From Bombus terrestris (Eukaryota; Arthropoda; Insecta; Hymenoptera; Apidae), in assembly GCF_910591885.1 (NCBI RefSeq), contig NC_063275.1, forward strand, positions 8,668,501-8,732,500: a stretch of DNA of 64,000 nt. Direction: 5' to 3'. The position numbers and the translations under genes are program-made. Within the stretch, counting starts at the first letter, position 1. The number at the start of each line of letters is the position of its first letter. Below are positions 1-13,852 of the stretch, piece after piece. A model generated the notes under the pieces. That model saw only the letters and a program-made list of their open reading frames with translations, was not told the DNA's origin and searched no databases.

Positions 1-3000
1 AAACACTTCTAATTATACATACCTAATTTTATCTAACCATTAAAAGACTAACGAAAATATATCATTCTCACTTTCTATAAGTCTTACGAACACGATTTAT
101 ATCAAATTATATAGCAATGTTATACTTATTATAACATTGAGCTTATATGAACCAAGAGGCAGACAAAATTTATGCAACAATCTAATATTTATTTTCAGAA
201 AATACGATCTTAAATTTTAGTGAATTACGTTTCCTTTGTAAGGACAAGGAAAAAAGTGTGTCCTATTATTAATAATTGATAAAAACAAAATTCGTTTCGC
301 GAGAAAAGAAACTTAACCCTGAAATAGTCGAAACGTAATAACAAAATCATTAATTGAAATGCGTATTAGGTAAAAATTGTTAAATTTAATATCGTTATTT
401 TTATTAGAAACCAAATAGTTCAATAGAAGACTGAATGGTGGGTAACTGAAAAAGTAAATGAACCAATGAATACACGGGTACAAATTAAAAAGGTTTAGAA
501 TAATGAACATGCGATCGTTTAAGTAATTAGTAGGAGCCGTAAGCAGAAGAAACACTATAAAAATCTGTGTACAAAATCGATGTTGGTATATGTACACTAT
601 TATAGTGGGAAAGCAATTGTATCTAATTGAAACGATTCCGTCGAAACTAGACTGCCTGTTAAAGTGAAAATTCATTTACACGGTACTCGCGAACGAAAGA
701 TAAGCTGATAAGTATACTCTAACCAGAATGATTTTTATCAGAGTATTTTTTGGCTCCATAATATCTTGCTAAAAGAAAAGTAAAATGTATCGTTTAATAG
801 TATTTTTCTTACGGTTTATAGCTGAGAATTTATTTGGATATATCAGGAATTTTTTTCAATTCAAATGTTTTACAAATTCAAAACACGTTTTACTTTTATG
901 AAGTTTTATCGCTAGTTGTTAATTGTTAAAAGTTGTTAACGAGAGTTGAAAATTAAATACATGGTATTAGGTACCCTTTCTTGAGATTTAATTGAAATAA
1001 TTTTTAAATCAGATAACATAATATGTTAATATGTCATAAGTTAATAATATATTCATAAGAATTTATATGAAATTGGATTTCATACAGAATTCTATAAACA
1101 ATTTTTATGTATTTATACGAAATTTAATGGTGTAAAAATGCATAAAAGCCGTAGGTATAATATGTAAAAATAAATAAAATATCCAAAATAGATTATTCCT
1201 TATAATTTCTGTTTCGATCTTTTTCTTTTTTGTTTTTTATTTTGTTTTATACAGATATAAATTTCTATGAATAAAGTAACAATGCTTTTCTAAAGCGTGT
1301 GCTTCCAAAGTTTATCCAAAGAACAGTTACATATAGCATGGTTTTCTGTTTACCATATACATCTGACACGTATTATGTATGTATACCTGTTGATTTTGTT
1401 TCAATTACTCAACTACACGCGATTTCGCTGAATAATCAACACTCTCTTATTTGTTTCCTCGTTTGATCAACGCGATTGCTTGTGAAATTTAAACCAGAGT
1501 GAAATTACGAAAGTTCTTGGTTCCAAGAAATTTTCCATCATGTATATGTACAAAATTGTTTCTTTCAATTTACTCTTTTGTAAAATGTAACAATAGAAAC
1601 GATTTCTACGTTTCATTTCTCGTTTCATTTGTAAATATGTAAAATCAACTCGGTAACAACAGTTTAGAAAAATTTTCCACTCGTGTATTCATAAAATTAT
1701 TCTTTGCAGTTTATTTCTTCACAGAATTAAAAGCTTTAACAATTTCTAGAATTTTCATTAATTAATTAATTTATTTTTCATTAATTTAAAAATATGTAGA
1801 ATTATAATTTTTACTGTAAAAAATAATATTGATTACTGACGTTATTATTGAACTTAGGAGAAAAAATTCGTGGTATCAAAAATCGGCGATAGAAGATCTG
1901 ACGTGAAAGTTATTTTCATGAAATTTATCAGTGACGCTCGGTTTCAAAGATCATAAATATACATAGATGCAAGTAGAACGCGATTTGTAAATGAACATTT
2001 TAAAGTATTTACTGGAGTGTAACAGGTGTAACCGTTTTATTACGAGGTTTCCCTTCTTTCTCATTCTTTAACATTCTGCTTCTCGTTCTAGCCAAGATAG
2101 AATAATCGATAATCTGGTATAACGTTGTGTCCCGCGTATGCGTACTGTCGGATTTCTCTAGTCTGTCACCTTTTTCTTTCGTGCGATTATACGTCGCTTA
2201 GACGGTAATATGCTAAAATCCATTTTTCATGCCACTTTCTAGTCAACGTTGTTCTATTTAGCGTTATTAGCATGTTATATTGTCAGGTTTAACCATTTAA
2301 GAGTTCAGAAAATTTTAAGAATGTGTGATGAAATAAAAGCACTTCTACTCGTTTTACTACTAGTAGTATCATGTAATATTTAATATTCATTATGAAGTAA
2401 CATAAAAAGTCACTGTTTGGAAAAAATTCTATTTTCGTATTTATGATAAAATATTACAAATTTAATTAGTGTTATGCAAGCGAGTTTTATGTATCATTTT
2501 AAATATTAAATGTTTCTCTTGGACAGGGATAGATTCCTATTCCAGCACTTCAAACTGTATCTGTCGTTAATACTGGGAGTTTTTAATTGAACGTAGCTTG
2601 TCTAGAATCGAAAAGTGTATTTTATTTAAATTATATTAAGTTTATTTGCTTTTTGGTTATAAATTATACAGAGAATTTTAAAACTTTTACTTTTGTTCAA
2701 GATTATCTCGCTTAAGATTAATTGTCACTAACGCTTTCAATTCTTTTTATTTTATACTACTGTTTTGGCAATGTTTTGTATTTTATTCTATTGTTGTAAT
2801 ATATTCTGTTGGTTATAAGAATCTTTGAGCATGCCATATGGTCTAGCACTAAGTATTATGTATACTGAAATTATTGAATTTCTTCAATTCTAGATTTTAG
2901 ATAGTATTTATTATCGACGAATAATATCAATTTTAACCTATGAGATACAAATTTTGGAAAAGACAGAATTTCTTGTAATTACTTGTAATTGTAAATTAAT

Positions 3001-3383
3001 TTCAGCGTAATGGTTTAGAACTTCATTTTTATAAACAAAATTATATAACATTCAACAAGATTTATTGGACACATTATGTTGATAACATCAGATATCAAAT
3101 AATTCATTTCTTTATACAAAAGATATATTAAATGCAATTCAATAACAAGACACACATATATTCATATATCTTAAATTTCATTTGTATTAGCTACAGTTAC
3201 TCATAAAAATTCTATACTCTGTAAAAGGCGAAAAAGCCATTTTTATTAAATTAAAATGTTTCCAAATTTTATTGTGTAGTTAGTACGTTCTATGCTAAAA
3301 GCTGCCTCATTATTGCTATGTACGTTACGTTCGATAAAAGAAAACTTATTACATTGAAAAAATTATTTTGAAATGAATATATA
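1..3383. other. AT-rich gene-free stretch
   Basis: I see no supported gene here. The longest open frame (minus strand, 313-675) has hydrophobic, low-complexity composition and no splice-site context, so I regard it as chance. No repeat structure stands out beyond general A/T richness and short poly-T tracts. Confidence 0.6.
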
Positions 3384-3925
3384 CGCGAAAAAATAAGTCG
3401 AAAATATAGAATAAAAATTTTTTGTTTGAGGCTTTGTTTTCGAGAAAATCGACTTTGAATTTTCGCTCGGTACGCGTGCACTTTATCACGTCTCGTTACA
3501 ACGGAAAAGATTATTGTAGCCTTTCATACTTTAAGACAACCGAATACGTTAGAAAGTGTTCATAGAAATTTAATTAGAAGAGCAGAAGTATATGTTCGGT
3601 AGAATGGGCAACATTTTCAGCAATTTTTATAATAGTAAACTTTATGATTACTTCATATTATTTCATTATGTATTCCTAATTTTCCGTTATGACAGAAACA
3701 AACTTAAACTGCGATAATATCCATCAAGACAACGATCCACAGTGAGATCCGTTATAACGAGACGTGATGAAGTGCACGCGTACCGAGCCAAAATTCAAAG
3801 TCGATTTTCTCGAAAACAAAGCCTCAAACGAAAAATTTTTATTCTATATTTTCGACTTCTTTTTTCGCGTAGAATCACCCCTTTCCACTTGTACCACCAG
3901 TTACCAACCACCCTATATATATTAT
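3384..3925 (+). mobile_element. Long-TIR DNA transposon remnant with transposase C-terminus
   Basis: Two arms of about 120 bp are inverted copies of each other: 3384-3504 and 3749-3869. Both carry the segment read as AAACAAAGCCTCAAACG on the plus strand of the right arm. The right arm continues to an outer end near 3911-3922 (CACCCTATATAT), while the left arm appears truncated. Between the arms, plus-strand codons from 3531 to 3632 encode a stretch containing NLIRRAEVYV, then an in-frame TAG at 3600-3602, then NGQHFQQFL and a stop. This resembles the C-terminal tail of insect DDE transposases that end in a GGHFE.LL-like motif. The element is inferred to be an internally deleted, inactive class II copy; the family assignment is uncertain. 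Confidence 0.6.
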
Positions 3926-4329
3926 TAAGTCTTTTCATATATTATTGAGTTTAACAAGAATAGTGTTTTCGCAGAAAATATAAGACTTTTGTTGGTAACT
4001 GTAGTTCGGTAAATTCTTCACTTATGTACATACTATAATACTTTTTTATATACACTTTTCAGTATACACTTTGCGATCTATCTAATCACATTATACATGT
4101 CCAAGTGTCTCGATACTTCGTTTCCATTTCGTATTCTATTTACAAATGTAAATCCTTTTATTTTTGAGGTAGATCTATAAAACAAGACGTGACAGTAACA
4201 TCACGATATAAAAGCATGCTTCTAATAACACGCCTGTGGCCGTCATACTATCATATGTTACGATTGATGTTTCGCTGCACACGCATTTGCATTCTGGTCG
4301 CGCGATAACGGAAAACCGAACTATGATAC

Positions 4330-4530
4330 AAGTTCTGACATTAACAGGATGGAAGAACGTAGAACGGATAAAATCACTGCTGCAAACTGTATTTCCGTCG
4401 TTTTCAATTCAGCCTGGATCACGCAAATCGGTGGTTCGTGGGCCCATTCCACGATCAAACTCGGCTGGTCTAGATTCATGTCACGTACAGAATCTCTATC
4501 GAAATCGTGTGACGGCAATATGCTACTCAT
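4330..4530 (-). other. Possible orphan coding exon (unrecognised)
   Basis: The minus strand from an ATG at 4528-4530 reads an unusually GC-rich, balanced protein segment including DMNLDQPSLIVEW and AHEPPICVIQAELK before a stop at 4321-4323. In-frame TAA lies just upstream of the ATG codon region. Surrounding DNA is much more AT-rich, so the composition jump suggests a real exon or a recently decayed coding segment. I do not recognise a family. No convincing donor site in frame was found after the conserved-looking part, and no neighbouring exon was located, so a pseudogene or a non-coding GC-rich element is equally possible. Confidence 0.25.
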
Positions 4531-4539
4531 ATCAATATC

Positions 4540-7500
4540 TTACTATCTATAAGTATTTAGACACTTTGGTAGATTTCTGATAATATTAGGATGAATTTTA
4601 AAGGCTCTCATACTTTCAGTATTTCCGATACTTATTTTGTTTTAATGTTATCGTTTCGTAATAATTTATAACTACTGCTGACAATAATGTTTTTACTTTT
4701 ATATGATATTGAATATGATGGTATTTCTGTGATTTCTTTTGATGATAACTTTTAAGAACGACTAAAAATCATGTATATCTACTTACTTACTATCTTTTTA
4801 TGAAGTTAATAAATTATAAGTTGGATATAATGATAATGGAACTTGTCTCATCCGTTCAATTCGATGAATGATCATGAAAGTTTTGATGATTTGTGAAATT
4901 TGTTTAAAAGAATGATCAGTTTCTTTGCAATGAAATTGCTATTTATAATTATTTCTTATTAAATTGTGTTCATTTACTGTTTGGAATAATTTCGATGATC
5001 TTTGTGCCATTAGAAGAAAAATCCCTTTCATGTAACTTGTAATTCAGCAAGTTAAACAATCTGAAGATAAGGAGCTTTCCACAACCTTCGACAAGTTATG
5101 AATACCAATTTTGTTATTGCAGAATAGGTTTTAAAAATCAATTTTGTCACCTCATAATATCCCAATTTTATTTTAGTGAATTTTATTGAATAAAATCTTT
5201 TTCCCATAAACTTACGAAGAAAAATAAAATTATCCGCATATTTATCTTTCACTTCAACACTTGACTTTCGACATTTTGAGAAAAAAATTGTAACGAGGAG
5301 TTACATGCATTAATAACAATAAAATTCATTTTATCCTTAAATTTAAGAGATTTTTAATAGATTTTTAATACGATTTGATCAAAATTAACTCAAAGTGCGC
5401 AACAGAGTTAAAGATATTTAGAAAATAATTTTAACAGTGATATGAAAAGAAACGGGAGACATTCTTCATTCTATAGACTGATGAAATTATTTTCACTGCC
5501 ACTCCCCATTGCATTCGTGGCTCGCGCGGATCAATAACCGAGACGACCACTCTAATTTGTAACTGCTTAATTAATTAGAGCGTGGTCTTAAAAATGAAAT
5601 CTTTGTAATGGATATGTTTCTTGTGGTTATTATATCTATTTTTCTGTAGCTGTTAACCCTGACTTAGTGGTAGTTAATAGCTAAATAACTGGCAGTAGTG
5701 AATCTCTAAAATAATTTTTTAAATTACATGTACGTATATATAATTAATATATTAATTTCTGATATTAAATATATACATATATTTTGTTTTATGGATTGAA
5801 TTTCATCCAAGACAGCATTCGTGTGACTTTAATTTTTCTGTTATCGATATATATATGAAATATATAAAAGTATAACAATCTTTACCGCGATTAAAAGGCA
5901 TGTATGAATGAAAACTAATAAAACAGCTGTTTCAAGCATTTTTTCACCATATGAAAGTATTCTTTATGTATACTTTAAAGACGTTCTGAATGTGAATTGT
6001 AAATTGTAGGGAATATTTAACTGAAATGTAATAAAATAAACAATTAAAACTTTCTTAAATTGCCTAGGAAGAAATATGATAATATTAAAATAATATAAAA
6101 ACACAGATAAATATGAAATAGATATGGAGGTATATTTATAGAGTTTTATCTAATATGAAAGTAAATAGACTTAAATACAAGAGGAAAGATATGCATTTAA
6201 TCCTCTTATGATACTCGCGTGAAAACACGATTTCGATATAATACGGTGCAAAAATTATGATCGCCCTCCTATAATCCGATATCCTTATAAAACGGTTTCC
6301 ATGTAGCATGAATTAATAAAATTTAACCTAAGCTTAGAAAACCCTCCTATAACACGATATTCTTATAACCCGATTTCGATACAACACGAAACGAATTAAC
6401 CATATCTTAGAAGGTGGACTATATTCACACAGGGAAAAAATTAATTAAATTAAAAAAAATTAATTAGATGTCCCTTTTTATAGACCAAGCAAGCAAAAAT
6501 AAAGTAGAAAACTGAAACTTAATGTACGTTTGTTTTTACTTAGGATAAATATGAAATAATGATTCAAACTATCTCATTGTTATCAGCAATTCAGCTCCAT
6601 CTAGACTACTTTTGAGGTGGATTAAACGTGTAGGTTTGTTTGATAAAGAAACGAGTGAATGAATTCGCAATAGTCCGATGTATCAAAGTCAGTATAATTA
6701 CAAGAGATAGCGTATGCCGGTCGTAATCGTCGCTCGCTCAATGTTCTATGCCGATCGAAGAAAGGATAACAATACTCTGTCATAGGGAGCACGTTCATAC
6801 ATTTCTATCGACGGACGTTACCACAAAAAGTTAACCTTCTTATGTAACTCTGGCTGAAGATCACAAGAAACGGCAATAACAATCTGTCCCGAATTCATTT
6901 CACACAGACCTTGTAAACCAAAACAATCGTTAGTATTCAAAGGTACAAAAATATGGGTCTCTCCCAGATTCGAATTTTCCCTCTCCACTTGAACTTTTTT
7001 ACGCTGTGCCTCTATGCTTTTTTAGTAATTTATCTTAATCGACATGGGAAATCATGTTATGTAACACAGGAAATACTTTTAAAAGAACTGGTACACGCGA
7101 GTAGGAACGTTGCGAAATCTAAACTATAAGTTAAAAAGAGCAGACAAACATCCATGAATTACAGTAATTGCAACAATCTTTTTAAAAGAGCGACCAGTCA
7201 AGGAAAAGTGGAAATTAATTTTGTACAATTATTTGGAGTGTGAGAACGATTGCCAAACATTGCATTTTCTGAAACAAATCATTTCCCGCGAAGACGGTAC
7301 TCTTTTTCGACCGCTTCTTGTTCCAACGATACTCGTTATTCTGTGCTATGCAAGAAAGTAACAGAATTATTTCACTTACGCTGTTCCACTTACGGAATCA
7401 ATTCGTTCCTCAATCGTTTAATAACGCTTGTATTTCACTAGAAAAATAACGCGATAATACCTGATATCTTATATCTTATATCTCACAACTAGTTACTCAA

Positions 7501-8088
7501 TATCGATTTATGTGTCTAGTTTTCGTCGTAGAAGATTTTGACATCTGCTTCATAGAAAACGACTTCGAGTAGTAACAATTGCTTTGCAAAACAAGTATTT
7601 TTTAATGTTGATTGTAACAAAATTAAACTTGTTCATTTGATTTTAAATCATATTAAACATCAGTTTATACCAACTTAGCAAAAATCAGTTAGCTTTCTTG
7701 TATCACTTAAATAATAAATCACTTATATAACAAATTGTTTTCCTCGATGTTGTTTCTCGATAATTACCAGAATTAGTTGTTCACATCAATTATTATACTA
7801 GATTAGGCATTCGGCAGAAATTATAGGCTGCATGTAAGAGGTACAAAAATCACTTTACTAATACACTCGGTTAGTCCCCGACTATAAATCATTTACGTAC
7901 AGGTATGTTTACCTTGTCGGAAATGATTAATCCTACTGTAAAATACAAGAGTCTTGTAATCTCGTCCATGATGCAGACTCTTCTGCCATCCTTTGTCCAT
8001 TGTTCTATGCTTTTGTATATGGAATATCTGTGAAAAACATAAATCTTCGGACAGAGTCATTGCGAAAAATATTTTCTTACATGAGTTT
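4540..8088. other. Intergenic AT-rich stretch
   Basis: No gene is supported. The stretch contains a degenerate tandem repeat at 6224-6420 (listed separately) and a moderately GC-rich patch at about 6700-6880 with no convincing open frame. Other open frames (for example minus 5052-5252 and plus 7250-7441) are short and lack protein-like composition. Confidence 0.5.
6224..6420. repeat. Degenerate tandem repeat, about 80-bp unit
   Basis: Two diverged consecutive units begin CCCTCCTATAA at 6265 and 6343 and both continue with a CGATAT.CTTATAA block, then AACGGTTTC or CCGATTTCGAT, then AATTAA.. and a CTTAGAA end. A partial earlier unit with CGATTTCGATATAA lies at 6230. Identity between units is moderate, indicating an old duplication or a fragment of a satellite-like family. 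Confidence 0.6.
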
Positions 8089-8089
8089 T

Positions 8090-8333
8090 GTCATTTTTAA
8101 GAAGGATTAGCTTGTTAAAAAAAAAATCGTGGTTGTAATATTTGATTAAAATTTTTTACGGTATCCTTTCAATGTTATTCAATATTGAATATTATTGTTC
8201 AACATGTTCATGTCATTTTTAAGAAGGATTAGCTTGTTAAAAAAAAAATCGTGGTTGTAATATTTGATTAAAATTTTTTACGGTATCCCTTCAATGTTAT
8301 TCAATATTGAATATTATTGTTCAACATGTTCAA
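8090..8333. repeat. Tandem duplication, 122-bp period, two near-identical copies
   Basis: The segment beginning GTCATTTTTAAGAAGGATTA at 8090 recurs at 8212. The copies differ at only about one position (CCTTTC versus CCCTTC before the AATGTTATTC block), so the duplication is recent. It has no coding potential. Confidence 0.9.
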
Positions 8334-9762
8334 CAAATTTTAATGTATTGTTTGAGATATAGATATCTATGTTTAACACTTGTGATAAGAAAGGATAGAT
8401 AGATCAGCATTTATACCTGAAGAAATAAGTGCATTTCATGGTTCTCAGAAGGTATTCATTCTTCAATCGAATATACGTAAACTCTAGTACAGAACAATCC
8501 TGCACAGCTTATATAAGCTGTTTGTTATCCATTCTGAGGCTACGTAAACAGTAAGATCGCGTGCTCTACCTCGGAATGATACTCATTATACTTTTTTCCA
8601 CAAAAGAAGTTCGTCAACCTTCTGAAGTTTCTGCCTTTATCCTACTTACCTTAGATTTGCCTTGTTACGAGTTTATACCATGATCTATCCACTTACGTTT
8701 ACGTTGGTTATTTACATCGTAATCATTCATTTCTATTATCTCGATATCTATGGATATGTATTATTCATGTATAACTTGTGGAGGATTGGTCAAGGATGGA
8801 TAGTGTGAAACAACGAGAGCGAGATATTGCTGTCGCAACCCGTTAAATATATTTCGAATAAATTAATTAATTAATGTATAGCAGTATACGCGAGTCGTTA
8901 GTGCAAAATATATATCGCGGAATAAATACTCGTTAATGTTCGTCTAATAATAATGGACTCGTGTCGTTCTTTGATTCCTGTGCCGCTACAAAGTCTTTCT
9001 AGCCGAGCCTCTTCTGCAACTTATTGATCTCTTGGATGAAGTTTCAATATACGATACGCTGTTCGATATTAATTATTATAATATCATGAAAATGGATCAA
9101 AAATATTAGCTAAGCACACTATTATATATATTTTCATAACAGTTTTCTTTTTTTTTTAAACCGACAATTTAACGCTGTTAACTGACTCTTAACCTTGTTA
9201 TTCTTTTCTAATGTATAAGGCGTTTCTATCATCTCAGACTTCTTAATATTTTAGCTACTTTAAATACAAAAAATTGTGCCAGGAAAATGCTGTATGGTTC
9301 AGAACGATAAATATCATGATTCGTCATTTTTCCTTTCCACGTCATACCTATTTCTATTTTTCAAAGACATTGACATTGACATTTTTTTACGTAGAACTAC
9401 ATATTTCTGTATACAATAGTCAATGCGCTTTTCTATCCTCTACAAGAAGGTAATACGGTACTTGTGTCCAAAAACAAGCAGTGTATAAAACATCTTAACT
9501 ATTTTGTTGGACTTACCCGTGATAGACAAGGAGAACAAACACAGGAATGTTATTTTGCGTTCTTTCTTCTTTTTTACAAGTAAGTCTAATAAGCGACACT
9601 TTTCAATCAGGACTATGTTTACACCACGAATCTATATAATGTATACATAAACTGAATGTACATGTAACTGAAATTACATATATACTTTACGTCTTTCCTT
9701 GTTTTTCATTTTCTCTAATGAAATTTCCTTGTATCTCACTTTTAATATTGTATAGTGTTGTT
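8334..9762. other. Intergenic stretch without a supported gene
   Basis: No gene is seen. The segment 8801-8991 has some features of a solo LTR (listed separately). Confidence 0.5.
8801..8991 (+). mobile_element. Possible solo LTR
   Basis: The segment starts TGTGAAACAACGAGAGCGAG, contains an AATAAA at about 8922 roughly 65 bp before its end, and ends GTGCCGCTACA, giving TG...CA termini. This fits an LTR with a polyadenylation signal. No matching 5-bp target duplication is visible at the ends and no second LTR is present, so the call is weak. Confidence 0.3.
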
Positions 9763-9998
9763 ATAAATAAATATATATATATGTATATAAAATAAATATA
9801 ATATGTTATAAATATAATATATATAAAATATGTATAATATAATATATATAATATATATAAAATAAATATAATGATATATATATAATATACATAAAATAAA
9901 TATAATATAATGTAAATAATATATATAAAATAAATATAATATAATATATAAAAAATATATAAAATAAATATAAAATATTTATTTATTTATTTATTTAC
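9763..9998. repeat. AT-rich satellite, ATAAATATAATATA-type repeats
   Basis: The block consists almost only of A and T, with repeated ATATATAAAATAAATATAAT units, and ends in a run of TTTA repeats (about 9977-9998). It is a simple-sequence locus with no coding potential. Confidence 0.9.
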
Positions 9999-12334
9999 CG
10001 TTGGATTTCTTCGTCATATAAGAAATGTTATCCCCGAATTCAGTATAGCAACACTATACCGTACTAAAAATGAGATACAAGGAAATTTCTTTAAAAAAAA
10101 TATATATATTTAGTTACTAATATGTTTAGGATAAGTCAAGTTGTAATATATTTGTTTAACGAATACTTGTTTCGTTAAATACCTAATATTACATATATTA
10201 AAATTTACGCTTATAAAATCTATTGACGAAAACGTAGTACATGTATATTGTCCAATTATGTAAATCACAATATAAATTAAGAAATGTAGTATTTAAACAC
10301 AAATTAGGTACTTTTGAGATTGTATGATAAAAGCACGAATTTTATTTCAAAGCCAAGAATTTACTATGCAATTTTAAACAATAAGAATTACTAAAGAACC
10401 ATAGTATTTTAATATCAAGTAAATCTCCTCAGTTTAGTTATATTAAACGAATTAATTAAATAAATAATCTAAATAAATTAAAGTATAAATATCATCATAA
10501 AAACTAACTCTCGACTATACATGTAGAACTAAATAATAATTTATCCATAACCATATTTCTCTAGCAGAAAATCGTATTCCCTATTACAGAATGAAACTTG
10601 TTTTACAAATGATTTAAAATTGAAATTGCTTTTGAATTAAGTTAACTTTAAATTGAATATCGAATCTGTGTTTCGCGCACAATCGTGTAACACCTGAAAA
10701 TTCATTTTATTTAAGCGAGCGGTTGTAGTCAAAGTCACACAATTAGTTGATGTTTGCTTTCATCATAACAAACTGATGCTCGTATATCGATTTTCTGTCT
10801 GTACTAACTTAGTTTGAAGTGAACACATCTAACAAAATACGTTCTAATTCTGTTTTCATTTGTCCCTGTTTTCTTTGTTCCTTTTTGTTGATAATACAAT
10901 ATAATTTTTGTTCACTTATTGTATAAGATTCAATTGCATAATATGTATTTATAAAAACAATAATATTTAATTAATTTACTTTTGGATATTTTCGAATATT
11001 CTCAAACCAAAGAATATTAATAAAGATAATTATAAAGATGAAATATTTATTTAGTCCTCGATATAATTTTATATAAAAGGATTTAACAAATATATTTGTC
11101 AAAATATTATTTTTTAAGATATTGGTAAAAAGGTTTGAATAAGATGAATATAATAATATTTATGTATTTAATAATTAAAAGACTAAATCCCTCCAAACAT
11201 TATACACTTTTATCATCATAAATCGGCTATTATTTAGTAATTGTCAATTGTAATTGTGAGATATACATATGAGACATATATATTTATATGTTTAGTTTTT
11301 CTATAAATTCAAATACAACTTCAGAAGATTTATTGAACATTTTTGTAAATAAATATTTTCGAGCATTGGTGTACATTATTCTTAAAAAAAAAATAATTTT
11401 TTCTAGCATTGATTAATTCGCTTCACACGGCGTTATTTTATCATAGAAGAAGCACAAGTAATTATTCTAAAAATTTAAGTCCTACAACTCGACGTTATGC
11501 ATTCATATAAAATTTAATGAAGTGCGTAATGAACAATATTAAACATTCATGATTCTATAATTAAATTACCTATAATTAAATTAATAATTCTACAATTACT
11601 CATAATTAAAAATTGAGTATAAAAAGAAAGAATTTTTCGTCGACCTGAATAACTTAAACAATGCAGTTATCCAAAGAATGAAATATCCTCATCCTAATCT
11701 TACTTTAGATTTTTAATTCGTTAACTTTTCTTTCTCTTTCATTTTTACAAAAGTAAAAGATGAATTCGATTTCGGTGAATCGCCCAAAAGATGAATATGA
11801 TCAGCAAATATAATAAAACTAAATTATTACAAGTACTCTTGTAAAAATATTCTAAGTTGGTTAAAGTTAAACTAATAAATATAGCGAGTGAATTATGAAA
11901 CGTGATCAGCTTTGATTAATCTGTTGTTAGTAGGCCAATTAAAAACTTTTTCGTCTGGTATAATATATTCAAAGGTAACATTAACATTGTTATAATAATT
12001 TTCTTGTCAACTTTTCTTCCCGGAATTTTCAACATCACCTTCAGCATTTTATAAATAAACTTATAATCTTTTCACACCGATCTTTTTAACAGAATGATCG
12101 AAGCTAATTACACTTCATGGTTCAATTGATATCCTACAAATAAAAATAAGACATAAACTATGTTACGTGTTACAATATTTATGTATGGAAAATTCGTTTA
12201 GAAGTTTTGCTGATATTTCATTCAACTAACCGGGTACATAATATAGAATCCAAAATTAAGAGAATTACAGAATAATAGAACATTATTTTCATTTACATAA
12301 CAAATAAGTATAATTGTATAATTAAAAAACACTA

Positions 12335-12367
<33 letters not shown>

Positions 12368-13852
12368 GAATCTTAATTCCAAGTTAATTCTTTATTATTT
12401 CCATTCAAATTTTATTGAAAAATAAATTTATTCTTTTTCAATTGCTCTCTAACCTATTTATATACAAATACATACAAGTTTGATATACTCCTGCTATATT
12501 CATAAAATATTTCTACAAGCGTTCAAATTATTTTTCCATGAACCAGCGTAAATGTTTTAACTTAAGCACTATTCTTCGCATCAACCGCTTAATTTTCTTT
12601 ACTCTCTCCCAAGGATTTATCATTAACAAGAAAAGTTCATTCACTTTAAAGATCCGACAAGTTCGTTCACCTTCTCATTATCTAATCTTTAATTGATACA
12701 TCTTTATTTAGATACCTCTCATGTATAAATGTTCCATCTCTTTGTTTCGTTTCGGAAAGTACTTTCAAAATGAACGCTTTCCGGTGCCTCTAGAAGTGCG
12801 TCTTCATCGCTGTAATTACCATTATTCACCGAAAACGGTAATGATTAACACATTGCCGTATTACCCGCGTCGTACAATAGTTTAATCATAGAAGAACAAT
12901 GAATATCTTTGTATGTTCCCTGCGCGGTTAATATGATCGAGTTTGCCGCGAAGCAATTAAATACAACGGTTAAGTAGAAATTAAGTTTCTGTAACATCAC
13001 TTCCCGGTACCAAGCGCGATCGTTCTTCTGCTCTACTAATTTGTCGGCACCATGGCGGCGAACAATGCAATTTCACTTACACGTTAAACACAACAATAAG
13101 AACCGGTGGACGTTTTAGCTCGTACAACTCTTTCCTTATCTTTCTTTGTAGAACACACTAAATGGATTAAACACATGCGCATGTATGTACAATCTACACT
13201 GTCGGCAGGAAGTTTGGAAATAATATGGTTCTTGAAGGTGGGTTGTGTAAAACAGATCAGCCAAGCAATTATTTTTACTTTTATGTTCTTTTATTAAGGC
13301 AATCTTAAGTATATTGTACATACATTGTACATTCTTCGTTATACAGCAAAGTATGAATTACAGATACACTATTGACTGAAATACTAGATAAACTTTATCT
13401 TAAGTGGTACGTGGTAAATACAATAAACGAAAATAATAAGTTTACGACCGATGAAGATGATAAATAATGAAATGTTTAAATACTTTCGCGAGTCACTACA
13501 ATTGAAAGGCCTTCAAATTTATCACTGCAACAGTGATTATATGATAAACTATTCCATAGATAGCAGAACGTTACATAGCGCATTTATTACCGCAAAAAGC
13601 TTCGAATACATGATCATCTGAACGTTTTAAAAGGTTTATCCGAAGTAAGAGATTCTAAGAATCTATAATATCAAGGAGAGGTATATTCTTATAAGTTTTA
13701 TTCTAAAATAGCCAAATAAATTATTAATTTGTCAAACTAATATCTCTGTTAGTTTATGTTTTATTATCGCGTGAAAAATGCTTCGAAGTTTCCAAACTTT
13801 TCGTCGCTGTATGCATTAACATGTACTAATATTGTACTATGTATTAGTACAA
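9999..13852. other. Intergenic AT-rich stretch
   Basis: No supported gene. It contains the CT microsatellite listed separately. A slightly more GC-rich patch at 12770-13080 has no convincing coding frame. Confidence 0.5.
12335..12367. repeat. (CT)n microsatellite
   Basis: A near-perfect run of CT dinucleotides of about 33 bases interrupted once by TTT. Confidence 0.9.

Noticed and set aside
313..675. Minus-strand 120-residue open frame
   Set aside because: Composition is dominated by F, I, N and Y as expected from random AT-rich DNA, and there are no splice or start features.
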